Assembly: GCA_005281725.1 (NCBI GenBank)
Contig: SSBO01000009.1
Location: 1,988,354-2,052,353 of the forward strand
Length of the DNA: 64,000 nucleotides
Direction: 5' to 3'
DNA from: Wuchereria bancrofti
Lineage: Eukaryota; Nematoda; Chromadorea; Rhabditida; Onchocercidae
Under the pieces are notes generated by a model. That model had not been told where the DNA came from. It saw nothing but the letters and a program-made list of their open reading frames with translations, and made no database searches. Shown here in pieces: positions 52,070 to 63,886 of the stretch (the first letter of the stretch is position 1; each line of letters starts with the position of its first letter). Both the position numbers and the translations under genes were made by a program.

Positions 52070-52832
52070 AAATATTTCACATTTTGGTACGTACTTTCCT
52101 TATGTTTCACCAGGGATAGTCGGGATAAACTTCGAAATGAAGTCTTAGTTAATGTTTCTCCGTGCTGATTGCATCTTTCCGGCTGTATAACGACATTTCC
52201 GGAATCCTCGTAAATTGTTTCCGTCACATATCCCAATCCAATCACGAAGCATTTTGATTTCCTTTGTAACACTTTAAGGATTTAATGACCGAATATATTT
52301 TATTGGTAGGTCAGATAATTTTTAAGATGCAGTCCTGAAGAGTATCACAAGCACATGCGAAATGATGTCGGATATATTTGATCCACATCTCCCATAAATT
52401 TTGATAGTAGGAAAGAAACAGTGCTTCACTTATTTAAACAAATTCAAAACAAAATATTGCTTCAGTTTTGCAAAAATTTCCCAAAGAAATATTCCTTCCG
52501 GCTTTGCATTACTCACACGATAGTGCGAGATCGATTCGTTCAGCTAAATAACTTGGCCATTAATAGCTTGGCCATTAGTCTTAATATTTCTTACGTTACT
52601 GCCAAACTTCACGAATCTTTCGACCTTTTTCACCACCAATTATCATCCATTAATCCTTCCCTGAAAAAAGCCAACAACAACAACATAATTGTTAAGCAAC
52701 GCGAAAGTTAGAGACAAGAAAAGTAACAGAATTGCAGTGAATTACAAGTTTCACACTTTGTGAATATTGGTGTCACTTTTGAAAATTTCAAACGTATTTC
52801 GTAGAATTATCGGAATTTCAATGCCTCATATA

Positions 52833-52873
<41 letters not shown>

Positions 52874-54271
52874 GCCTGACTTAGGCATAACAAAGATAGC
52901 ATTATTCTTGGCTTCTATTCAGGTGCCACTGCATATCATATCAAACCGTCGTCTTCCTTAAGTAACAATTGATGTGTTATGGATAAGTTTCACTTTTGAA
53001 ATTGCTTTGCAAATACATCGTTGAGGCATGAAATTTGACGATTCTTGAGGATAGCTTTGAAGTGAATGATGCCAGAGTTCAGGAAATTAAAATGAACCAT
53101 CTGGAATTCACCAATCTTCCTTTCATTGACTTCATCTAATTAATCCGAGATTAACATATTCGTTTTTTAAAGACTATTCCAAGCAACCAACTGCAATGGC
53201 CACTGGTCAGAAAAGAAAAGCTGCAACCGTTACTCGACAATCGGAAAGCCTCACAGTTCTTCGTATTGTTCAATCCCACTGCTCCACTTTGTTTTCCTCT
53301 ACTCTGTTTTTCGTAATACTTTATGCCATTCGTTAATATATGCTCAAGAGCGTAGTAAATGTTGAAATGAATTCAAATATTACTGATCTGTTGAAAATCG
53401 CACTTGATATTGTTGATGTTCAATTTGAAATTTATTGTTTGTTTCTTATGGAACAGTGACATTATTTGTTTGACTAATTCTTCAATGTACCTTACTTACT
53501 GTTTTTATTTGATACATTTTAAGAAGCATACAATCAGTCTTATAAATGCAACAAATAATTCTTACCAATTTTCTTCTTCAATCTGTCAATTTTTTGATCG
53601 ATATCTTTTAATATCATTGTATTCGTTCGTACAATTGCGCTTGGTTTTTTATTGGAGAAGGAATAGTAGCACTATCGAGAGGATCTCATGTTCGGAAGAA
53701 TGAAATTGATATTAGTTGCGTGGGATCACATGATAAACACACCATACTGCACCGACTTTTCCTCAAAAATTAATTAGTTAATTAAATTAATTGATGAATA
53801 TTATATTTCTAAAAAAGCATTTTATCAGACAATCATGAATGTCTTGAGGCCGAAAACACTAGATGGGATTTCGCATTCCGCAATCTGCCGGAGCACATAA
53901 GATTGTCATGATTACAGCGATATCAGAATTATCAGTTCTCAGAAAACCACTTAATTCCGGTTTATATTCTCCACGTACTGGTTTTTAATGTTGTTGATGA
54001 AATGATTCCACTCCTCCTCTAGCGAAAGCTACTAGTGGGCTTTTCTAATTTAAATCAATTTCTTCTCTTCACACCTCGCATTCCTTCACCTTCACACTTG
54101 TCGTTCATCTGAATTTACGAAACGTTCACTTTTTCTTTTAGTATGATTTTAATTATAGCTAAAAATGTTACATAGCACTTGCGTTACTGGCATCAGATCC
54201 ATCAGATTCACATCAATCAATTCACTGAATTCCAATTTAGCTTTCTTATTTAGACCATCTGGACCAGACCA
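49879..54271 (-). CDS. Unrecognised multi-exon gene interleaved with the plus-strand secreted-protein gene
   Basis: Ten open segments on the minus strand join with matching phases: 54271..54172, 53977..53916, 53342..53192, 53135..52994, 52261..52095, 51722..51619, 51521..51417, 51256..51080, 50803..50552, 50094..49879 (stop TAG). They sum to 1476 bases, exactly 492 codons, without an internal stop. A further upstream exon may end at the GTTTGC donor near 54358. Some donors are weak (GTTTTT, GTGCTT, GTCATA), so borders of exons 6-8 are less sure. The protein has scattered Cys in the middle, and a charged part (residues about 330-420) that could be helical, including VKLKEKFADINALGNTYDQA. No catalytic motif or known domain is visible to me. 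It may be a nematode-specific protein; a decaying gene is the main alternative. Confidence 0.5.
51553..51587. other. Perfect 14-bp inverted repeat with 7-base loop
   Basis: CATTAATAGCTCTT pairs with AAGAGCTATTAATG around CGGTGTT. It falls in intron 3 of the plus-strand gene and in a proposed 97-base intron (51522-51618) of the minus-strand gene. Confidence 0.9.
52837..52870. repeat. (GA)n microsatellite
   Basis: About sixteen GA units in a proposed intron of the minus-strand unknown gene. Confidence 0.95.
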
Positions 54272-54428
54272 CTGGATTAGAAAGAGAGGGAATTTAGTTA
54301 TCAGTACTGATAGTAAACCCTAAAAAGGTGAAAGTAACCTGATTGAACGAGCAAACCTTAGGCTTTGTCCATTTAGAACCACCCACTAATTTGATCATTG
54401 ACCTCAGATCGATCAATCGATCGCTATG

Positions 54429-54449
54429 AATTCTCTCTCTCTCTCTCTC
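54429..54449. repeat. (CT)n microsatellite
   Basis: About ten CT units. Confidence 0.9.
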
Positions 54450-55924
54450 TGTATCCAAACGATATTGATGACAGTGTAACCGACGAATGTGATAACAGAA
54501 TGAATGACCTGAGAAGCACTGAACTGTCTCATTGGAGCGGGCTCCTGGACCTCTCCGCTTCGATGGATGATGGAGAAGTGACAGTGAGTCAGATTTTGTG
54601 GGGACAGTCGCCGATCTGCAGCTCCTGCAGCAGTTGGAAGATTCGGCGTGGTTTTTGATAAGAACGATAGAATGGGATGAACTGAATTCTATGCAAGTCT
54701 TCCTGTTCACCAGTGATGACCTCAGGTGCAGCTGACAGAAGCTCTACCTGTGGAAGATAAGGTAGATGACACGATCAATAGGAGAGGACGGTTGTTGGAA
54801 ACGATCAGCAGAAAGTTTTCCCCAGCTTCCTAAAAGATACCACTCATTCCAGTTATTTGTGCTTATTCTCCTCACTTATTGACTTATGACATTTAGTTGC
54901 GTCACTAGCGCCCCATTTATTTTCCGAATACGTATGACTTGATTGTTTCACCATGTCTGTAACTTGAAGTCTAATTAATATTTTAATCTTCCAATGATAA
55001 TTTTTATTTTTTCGAACTTGTCTTCACTAAAAATTGCTTCAAACCATTTGATAGTTTCAGTTTCGTCCGAAATTATTGCACGAAATGTAACGCTGCTATT
55101 TAAGGAAACATTCATTGTTGGCTGTTGCATTCATAAAAAATTATTTCAATGTGGCAGATAAATTAGCGCGCAATTTGTTTCACTTCTAAGTTTCACTCTG
55201 AAGGGAATCACGCAGTACAACGCAGTGAGACGTCTCTGCGTGACAGTGGTCGTCTGCAGCACTCACAAAGGGAAAGGAAGTCTCTCCGGAAACGATTCTG
55301 TTTAGAACTAGGCAATACTTCCGTCTTTTCCGTACGTGATAAGAGCCACAAATCAACTTACGTAGTCTCCAACAATTCACATTCACTATATTAGGATAAC
55401 AATCTTCCATTACGTGCACTCAAACGTTTCTCGAAGTGACGCGATGACTCACAATGAAGATACTAGTAATGATGATGTTGGCTAGACCGTAATTTTCAAT
55501 ATCAACATGTGATCCTTCTATTCTTCGGTATCACTCTCCGATGGCTAAATTGTTCGGAGGCTATAAACCAATCGTAAGGTTAGCATGCTTACATTGTTTT
55601 TGTATCCTTCTCCTTTGTCGTGAGAAGCTTGTGTCTATTTTACGAGGCTGAGAATTATGCTAGCGGTGACGTACATCACCGACATGCCGGACAAGTCTCA
55701 ACTGATAGGTCAGATAGTGTGTCCGTATCGTTAATCTCCAGGACGATGACAATTTCGATTCAAATACGAATAGGTTAGTCTTGTAAGCCGTACTTTATCA
55801 AATGAAGATTTCGCTATCCCAAGCTTGTTAGCACTGAGTGAAGGATACAGCCAGTTCCGCTCACTGTACTTAAAAATGGCACTACGGTATATATATATCT
55901 ATGTTCAGGGCTTGAAAAGCAGTA

Positions 55925-55944
55925 TATCTATCTATCTATCTATC
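55925..55944. repeat. (TATC)n microsatellite
   Basis: Five units. Confidence 0.85.
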
Positions 55945-56056
55945 CAGGGCTCGTAAAGCATTATAACGATAGGCGAGGACGAAACGGCACCTTTCGAAAA
56001 GGAAACAGTGAGGCCATATATTCTTCCGGTCAACAAATGCAAATCGAAAGACATGT

Positions 56057-56430
56057 AATGATCTAAATCTATAATATTCGGATGAAGATGAGGATAACTC
56101 CGCGGAACTGATGGCCGAACTGGCTAGAACCGAGAAGGAACGAACACTGGACAAGGCTCGGCGTAACGCGGCATTAGCTAAACATAGCCAAGTGACTTAG
56201 CTTAGTAAGCGAGCTTTCATTTCGTCACCCATATTTCATTTAATTCTGTTCATAACGAGTAGTGAGTAACCTGTAATGATAAATGATATGATAATAAAAG
56301 AACAGATTTGTGTTAAAAGTGCTCAGAAAAAGTAGAGGAGGTGTGCATCTTTTGTCATCGCAACACCGTTCTTAAATACGAGTTTTGCAGGAACGGATCA
56401 GGAATAAACTGCAAGTTACAATATCGGTCC
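56057..56430 (+). pseudogene. Decayed inverted copy of CWC15 exon 3, intron 3 and start of exon 4
   Basis: The plus strand here repeats, in inverted orientation, part of the CWC15 gene that lies 1-1.5 kb away on the minus strand. The block starts in intron 2 (AATGATCTAAATCT), loses the stretch holding the intron 2 acceptor, then copies exon 3 (56075-56180; [10 protein letters not shown] is readable). Intron 3 follows (56206-56253, nearly identical to 57560-57607), and after it the exon 4 start TTTTGCAGGAACGGATCAGG. The exon 3 donor is gone and many codons are changed, so it cannot make CWC15. Because introns are included it arose by DNA duplication, not retrotransposition. Similarity fades past about 56405. 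Confidence 0.85.
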
Positions 56431-56938
56431 AAAAATAAGAATACCACTTATCTATGTTTGGATATTAGTAATGTAATTGAAGTTAGTTCTAGTGTTATGT
56501 TTAATTTATCATGTTTTTATATTGTTTTTACTTACAATTGCAAATCAGCTCCACCGCCAAGTTTTTTATTTTCTTTTAATACCATTGAGATCCAGCTTAC
56601 TTCCACCTGTTAAATAAAAACACACACACAATACTCCAGAAATCTTCAATTTTCTTATCGATCACGATGGTTTGGAGAGGGATGATTACAGTACTTTCAG
56701 AAAAACCTATACTTGTCCACATAAGAGTCCCAATTTTTTTTATCACTTTTTTTTCTACCACTAAGTTCCAGTACCATTGCGCAAACTCATACTCCATCCC
56801 TTCTCCTCATTTACTGCAGCTTATCTTGAAATATCGTATTTTCAGCATGATTCGTTATACAGATATACATTGTGGAACAGATAGAAACACAAGAAGTGTT
56901 GACTAAAAAAGCGCGTAGCAAAGTGATCAAGCATTTGA

Positions 56939-58403
56939 TCATTTAATATATTTCTCCATAAACTTTTTGTGAAATTCAGAGCGAATGGCATCATTGATAA
57001 AAACCTGGTCTTTTCTGCGTTCTTCAATTCCTTTCGCACAGTTCTTGAAAACTACATCATCATCCCATCGTCGTTTCACCTTAATTATTTTATATAAAAG
57101 AAAAAATGAATAAAATAAAGTGAAAGTCTGACAATAAGCACATGTCAGACTTGATGATATTACAGACTGACTGGAATTATATTACGGATGTCCGAACGCT
57201 GCCGCTTCCAGTTCCAGTAATCCTGACTATGCAATAATATACTACTAATCATAACAAACATTTATTTTGCAATAATATGTACTGTTATATGTCATAGATC
57301 TCATTATAGATCACTGCTATTTCTAGACAGAAATTATTGCAGTCTATAATCTGACGTACATACCTTGAAATCTGATGCCTCCGAATTGAGTAGTGGATTC
57401 CCGCGTAGAATGTTTTCAGTCCTGATCCGTTCCTATAAAACACTTCAAGAATCGTGTTGACAAGGCACAAAGCATAAAGCTCCTCTATTTTCTGCAGCAG
57501 TTTATCTTCTGACGCAAACTACGCTTATCATATTTATCAATAGAGTTACTTACTAAGTACTTGTACATGAACAGAATTAAATGAAATATGAATGACGACA
57601 TAAAAGCTCACTTATTTATTTACCTGTTCTTCAGCTAATGCCGCATCACGCTGAGCCTTCTCTAGTGCTCTTTCCTTCTTAATTCTAGCCAGTTCGGCCA
57701 TCAGTTCCGCTGCGTCATCCTCATCTTCATCCGAATTCTACAGTCAACATACATGATGACAGATTTAGATCATAATAAATTAACATATAAAACAAAATTG
57801 TAGAAATCAATAGTTACGTCATTAACATCATCATCATATGGATCATCTTCATCCTGAACATTTGGTGCTAAGCTCCCTTCCAGTCTTGGTTTTTTCTGCG
57901 CATTCCAACCAGTTTCTCGACTTCTTCGTTCACGTCCTACATTTTTCTCTTTCTCATCCAATTCTCGACGGAAATCCTATAAAAACAATGGGCAGTCTTG
58001 ACATTTAATCACTGCATTAATAAACTACCTTACCAGCTGAAAGTACGGTGCACAGTGAACAGTGTAGGGAAGCTTCTGCAAAGATTAGAACTTAAAACCT
58101 ATGGCATATGTTTCCCTTCAAACTTCAAAAATCTAACTGAAATTGTGTTTCTTTTCTCTCTTTCTCTATTTTAAACTATGTGTGCTAGTATCTCGAATTA
58201 ATGCACTTAAAAACTCAATTTGATATTCTTACCCGCGACTTAATATCTTCTGCATGACCTTGTCCCTTTTGACGATATTTAAGTTTCGTGTGCGATGGCA
58301 TATCCTTGCTTGAATACTGCTGTGACAGCTTCGACAGATCACCCTCATTCCTGCCAGACCCACCACGTGCTGGTTCAAAAGTTGGCCGATGTGCAGTTGT
58401 CAT
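56939..58403 (-). CDS. CWC15 spliceosome-associated protein
   Basis: Five exons, minus strand: 58403..58233, 57976..57818, 57737..57624, 57432..57364, 57079..56939, giving 217 residues, with all phases agreeing. The start [17 protein letters not shown], the block [20 protein letters not shown], the acidic centre (DEDDPYDDD and [20 protein letters not shown]) and the end [14 protein letters not shown]...[11 protein letters not shown] match animal CWC15 almost residue by residue. CWC15 (AD002) belongs to the Prp19/CDC5L-associated set that joins the activated spliceosome and supports both splicing steps in the nucleus. Length fits the family (human 229). Acceptors include ATTAAG at exon 5, a form common in this window. 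A decayed inverted copy of exons 3-4 lies just downstream. The promoter probably sits between 58404 and 59071, shared with a possible gene on the plus strand. Confidence 0.96.
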
Positions 58404-59071
58404 TACGATAATCTAGCAGAAAGCAACTTATAGAAAAGTGACAGTCATGCAATGCAGTTATAGCAGTTTTATATATGCTTACGACGATCACGCATACTTG
58501 CAGGACACGCAGAATTGAGCGTAAACGCTACAGGTGAATACACTTGTTCATAACACGTAATGCTAACGTCATGTCACCAGCAAACTACCCATCCACCTAT
58601 CACACTACCGCCTCAACGCCGCCAAACAATGCGCCCATTTTTCACGGCTGGCCGTCATCCGAATAACCATGATATATTGTAGAGGATGGTATCTTGTTCG
58701 ATGACGACTTATTCTTCTAGCGCTGCTGAGAAGTATTCTTGACTTATCTAAATACCTGAATTCCCGAGAAGTCGTGGTAACTTGAAAACAGTCCACTCAA
58801 GTGAACTCAGTTGTATCCTGGACATTGTACACTCATTTTGTTTACTTTGCTATTGATCTGTTGTCTCTGTCAGTCAGTTTCTGTTACGACCAACAAGGGC
58901 AGCAATTCATGCTAATGATGTGATTGTCTGATTGGGCAGAAAGGTCAGGAATACTGAGGGTGAGGAGAAGCGGGGAAGAGGTCAAGAAGGGGAAAGTGAG
59001 CCCATCGGCTGTTAACTAGTACTCAAAAACTTTAATAGTGTGGCATAGCCAGTGAGATAGATGGTCGTGGA

Positions 59072-59731
59072 ATGGCTTCAAAAAGAAACGATGGTAAGTC
59101 GCCTTACTGCTCAAAATACGTGTAATATTAACTTTACACACTCGCATTTATGCTCTGTTCAGTTGATTAAGTTCATTTTTTTTTTATTATTACGCTATGT
59201 ATTTCATTGTAGATTTGTCAAGAATTACGAGAGATAACGGTTTCTGCCAGTTCCGTGTTTGCGCTCAATTTTTTATTAAGAAGTAAGAATAAAGTATTGT
59301 GTTTCATTAACATTTCATTTTTGTAGTGAATCAAGTAACATTTGGTCAGGTGGTATTTGTAACTCACTTATTAGTCGGATTATGAATGGACCATTTGTGG
59401 TATTACTGTTACAAATGTGGAAACTTGTACTTGAATGTCTTGCATTTCATTTCATTTGGTGAATTGATGAACTTTATCAGCAAACTGAGATGTAATAAAG
59501 CCAAAATTATTGCCATTTTGCTTTGATACAATGATGCTTTACACTAACTGAGTCATAAGAAATTCTGACTTAAGGCATCTTTTTCGCATCAATATTAATC
59601 GGACGATTCATTTCTGACAGTCTTCTAAAATGTTTTCGTATAGTTTTCGTAGAGAAATGGAAGGAATTTATCATTCACCAGTTTCTTTGGATGCCGCTGG
59701 TCCTCAGATCGATGATGAAGTGTTCATGTAG
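59072..59731 (+). CDS. Possible 56-residue micro-protein, unknown
   Basis: Three small exons, 59072-59093, 59213-59282 and 59653-59731, join in phase (donors GTAAGT and GTAAGA, acceptors TTGTAG and TCGTAG) into one frame from ATG to TAG. The peptide starts MASKRNDDLSRITRDNGFCQ and ends GPQIDDEVFM. There is no signal peptide or membrane segment, and I know no matching family. It lies head to head with CWC15, about 670 bases apart, which suggests a shared promoter. The excellent donor after the first seven codons is the best support. It could also be the 5' end of a longer gene whose later exons I joined wrongly. Confidence 0.35.
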
Positions 59732-62274
59732 AATTCAACTTTTCCAGGTATTATAAGCTAATAATTTATCGTACATCGGTATTTCCCCAATATCCATCAA
59801 AAATCTCCTTTTTAACTTCCTTCTAAAAGGAAAGGTTGATAGATGAAGTGGGGGTGCATTTTCATGCTCTTTTTAAGGTCTTGGGTAGACAAGAAGGAGA
59901 TTTCATATGAGTTTCACAAAGCGTAATTTCAGTTGCCCTTTACTGCCGAACATACTGAATATAGATTTCATTCTTCATACCGCTAATGGCTATGATCTTC
60001 CACTGGAATCATGGCACGTGCTTATTTTATTCTAGTTCATTCTTTTCGGATCTTATCCACTATAGTATTAGCTATTCAGATTTTGTGGATTTTTAAGACT
60101 AAAAGGAATATAAGGTAACTGTTTCTGTATTATTCAATGGATATGGACAGTTTAAAAATGAACCGTTATGGAAAGGTATTTTGTAATTATGTCTCTTCCT
60201 TTCGATGCTATTTATTTAAGGTACATAGAAGTGAATTGGCTGATAAATTTAGCATTTCAAACAAATATGCTTCTGCACATGGATATAAGTACGCTTTTGA
60301 AATTGGTGATATCATTGCACATGTTATGCCATCTTTTCGGTGTTACATCCTACATCCGAGAACATATGTTTTCACCTTATCGGGTATAATATGTATAGAG
60401 TTTATGATGTATAAAATTTGGAACTACTATAGACAGTTTGTTAAAGTTGCAACAGGTATGTTCATCCACTGTTACTCGTTCATGAATTGAACACTTTTAG
60501 TGTTTCCTGCTAGGTTCTCTATCCCTGTTTATAAAAAAAAAATAATTATAAATTACAAATATATAAAAATATTTATAAAAAAAATTATAATTATAAATTA
60601 TAAAACACGTCCTAAAACGGGATATCTTAATGCTAGGATGAACATTCTGGAAACACCTCATAATGTTTTATTGTAAATCAGATATCTGATGTTGCTGCTG
60701 TTTAGATATATGAAGGTGCCCAAGAAATAGACTTGATAAAAGCTTCAGAGTGGCGCAGCTGGAACAGTAATTAGGAGATATGGTTCTGTTGCTGTAAACT
60801 TACAGTATCGCACAAAAAAAAAAAAAAAAATAGAATAAGAACCATCAGTCATCTTCTACTTTTCAAATCATTCATTCCCAGCTGCATCCACAGAATACTG
60901 TTCATATATGCTCATTGTGTATGAGTAGCTTGAGCATTCTATATTATTATGATTTATACAGATCAGGAATCTCTTCTGCTGTACCTCAAATAGTCCTGTT
61001 AGGCAGATTGTTTGATACTTGTCACGCTTTATGCTTTTAAATTTAAGAAGTGGCTTTCAATGTTCGGTATCGATGTTTAATATAGCATTGGATAGCAGTA
61101 CAATTGTTGGACACAGTTCCTTGTCCTGGTTTACAAATCGCAGAACGGGACTTTTGTATGTCTCAAGGTAAATCCTATACCAGTGGTATATTGTTATATG
61201 ACTCAAGCTTATGATGCCTTCTGTATTTTAACAAAAGGCACCATATTATTCTTTATTAAAAAGATACCAGCAACTGTTTTTATTCAAGTAGAGTGTAGCA
61301 TATTATTGAGGAACTGAATTTTAACAACGGGAATGAATAACAGTAGTGAACAGCGTGAAAGGTGTTTAACTGAAAGTAAAAGCGATGATGTGATAGGATT
61401 GATACTGTTGTAATATACTACTTTCTTTTCTTTGTTTTTTGAGTTAACATTGTGCAATGTTTCAAGATATGCTTTAGATGTTCATATATATTCTTTAGCG
61501 GTATGTTCCACCACATCGAAAATGAACATTAGTAAGAATTTGTTTGATTTATAGGAGCTCTTTTACCAATGTGACGGTTGTTTGAGATGCATGGTGATTT
61601 ATTTAATCGTCTACACTTAAAAATTCGCAACTTCGTGTTGGTTGCGACGTTTATCATATTCAGAAATATTCAAAAGCTTGTCATATTCAAAAATCACTTG
61701 GATACTTCGGAGAAAGATGTTCATCATCGTTATCCGTTCATCACCGTTATCCGTTAATCCAAGCAATCAAAGGTGTGGTTCAGGGCGACACGGAGTAAAG
61801 TGTTGTCCAGGAGGACTAAATAAACCATTATATGTTTTGTTTTGTGCGACTATCAAGACTCAGATCTTTGGAAGTTAAACTAGCATAGTTAAACTTTGTG
61901 CCGAAACGCGGCAATATCCAGGGTAATGTATATAATGGTTTATTCGTTTGTACGAAAAAGAATTCCACTTATGTACCACTCTCTCATACATTCCGAAATC
62001 ACACCTGTAAATCTTTCCTATGCTGGAGACAACTCCTTTAGTGATTATCCCATTGAAAAATCATTTCCATTTTAGTGCATTCATACTGTGTTCTCTTTTA
62101 TTTGATCACAATTGATCTTCTACGTCTTCTATGTATACTTAATGGATTATTCGGAATTTGCAAAAATGTGTGATTTTCTATCCTATCCGATTCGTGAAAC
62201 GAGTGCGACAAGCGGCTCACGGCTCGCAGTATAACAGTAACGATGTTTTGTCATAAAAATGTTTCTTCAGGAAA
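59732..62274. other. Spacer with an ambiguous open region
   Basis: At 60137-60490 two plus-strand frames are open at once. One looks soluble; the other (60168-60389) has a hydrophobic profile with a possible donor at its end. I could not link either to other exons. A mixed A/T-rich tract lies at 60533-60605 and a poly-A run at 60815-60830. Confidence 0.35.
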
Positions 62275-63886
62275 ATGTCTAAAGCAGACGAAGGACGTTT
62301 GATTCATATCGCCAAGAAACGTGAACGTGCTAAGGAAGCAATCGAACAAAGACGGCGAAAACTAGAGGAAGAAACGAAGAATCGTAAGACTTCCTTCTCT
62401 TTGTTAATAAAGATATAATGTCCACTTATGATTCGTGCCAATTTTTAAATCTATTTGTGCACGATGAGAGGATTTCGGTTGTTTATTCATTTTTGCTTCT
62501 GTTTTTTCAGTGAAGTCAGGTATCACGACAAAATTCACCGCAAATTATGATGCTATAGAAGATTCTCTGAAAACAAGCACTGTTGGTCTGGTGACACTGG
62601 ACGAAATGCGAGAAAAGCAACGGGATGTAGTTGAAGCAAGGTTCTGCCATCAGTTTTTACTGTGGATTACTCCGATGTTTTACACTCATAATATGAATAT
62701 TTTTCAAAATTTTGATTATACAATAATAACAGCTGCAAATAAAGTTAGAACTGGAGTGGATATTTTGAGAGCCGAACGAGCAAGCTAGGATGTTGACCAG
62801 CCGTTTTGGTCATAGGTCAAGGTAGAGTAGAATCTCATATCCATAATAGGAAATGCAGTGAGTGAGGCTATTGGATGTGAATTTTGATAATTCTGCAGGG
62901 AGTTGCAGAGAGCGGCTGAAGGAAATTCGAAGGAAGCTATCAGAAGTGCAGCTAACGATAGTAAAGGCTGTCAAGTAAGTCCTAATATCCCTTCATATAC
63001 ATCATTGCTTTTACTCATCGTCATATTTAAGTGAGAAATGATAATTGTAATTTAACGGCTTGCATTCATCATATATCATATTTGTGGAAGTTATATGCTT
63101 GGCTCCATTACCATATCATCAAGGAACTTGTCTTTAGTTCTCGACTCACCATCATTCCATACTTAGATTTAGTGATCTTCCTGTGTATCCTTCCGGCCTC
63201 CTCAATTTTCCGTTCATTTTACGTATATTTCATGAATGATGTAATTTCAGAAACGAGTGCTTTCTTTTGCATTCAGTGATGAAGATGAAGGTGAAGAGGA
63301 TGCGGCGTCTGTGCTAATAGAGAAAAAAGTTGGCGTTTTGATGCTTATAGAACTTCGTTTACCACAAAGTTGCCAATAGATGCAGTATAATCTAATTTCA
63401 GCGAATGGGCATGGATCCAACGGTGGAGACAGCATTCCTTCCAGATCGTAACCGAGAAAAGGAGATGGCTAGGTTTTGTGTTCAGTTTGTGTTCACTTCA
63501 TTGGTTTTTTTACGACAAATTTTCAAATGAATATATATTAAAGGTTGAAGGAAGATCTCGCAAAAGAATGGCAGGCATTGCAAGAGAAAGAGAAAAACGA
63601 AGAGATCAACATTGCATTCGTTTATTGGGATGGCTCCAGTCATCGGAAGGATTTGAAAATGAAAAAAGGAAATACTATATCGCAGTTTCTTGTCCGGGCA
63701 CTTGAAGTAATATTTCATGCACTTTGTCATCGTCACAACTCCTTCCTCTCTAAGAGAATCACTGAAACTCACCAGTTCAACCATACTTTTGCAGTTACTG
63801 AAAAGGGAATTCAGTGAAACGCGGGCTGCTGTACCGGAGAGTTTGATGTTTGTTAAGGAGGATCTCATCATACCTCATTTCTACAC
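62275..63886 (+). CDS. XAP5/FAM50 protein, 3' part beyond window
   Basis: Seven exons: 62275-62383, 62511-62640, 62899-62974, 63251-63328, 63402-63472, 63544-63706, 63795-63886, all in phase; the last donor (GTTAGT) leads past what I can find before 64000. The reading follows FAM50A in order: a charged N-terminal helix, [20 protein letters not shown] with VGLVTLDEM, an acidic [16 protein letters not shown] segment, [34 protein letters not shown], then the XAP5 core [20 protein letters not shown] and REFSETR with [14 protein letters not shown]5 proteins are nuclear, bind chromatin and are linked to R-loop control and the spliceosome (FAM50A is found with late complexes). About 130 residues of the conserved C-terminus are outside. 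Four bases before the ATG a TTTCTTCAG acceptor looks like a spliced-leader trans-splice site. Confidence 0.95.

Larger units (their letters stand above)
54272..56056. other. Spacer with possible 5' exon of the unknown minus-strand gene
   Basis: The minus frame 54710-54294 ends in a plausible phase-0 donor and could supply an upstream exon, but much of it overlaps a CT repeat. No other gene is seen. Confidence 0.35.

Noticed and set aside
49879..54271. Integrated viral or retroelement remnant as the source of the minus-strand frames
   Set aside because: The segments are joined by phase-compatible introns and carry no polymerase, integrase or protease motif. An ordinary intron-bearing gene explains them better.
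54294..54710. 138-codon minus-strand frame taken as a complete gene
   Set aside because: Much of it is carried by a CT microsatellite and its tail runs past a good donor. At most its end is an upstream exon of the unknown minus gene.
55936..56154. 72-codon minus-strand frame
   Set aside because: It is the reverse strand of the decayed CWC15 copy.
60137..60490. 117-codon plus-strand frame as a gene
   Set aside because: A second frame is open over the same bases and no flanking exons fit either one; left as ambiguous.
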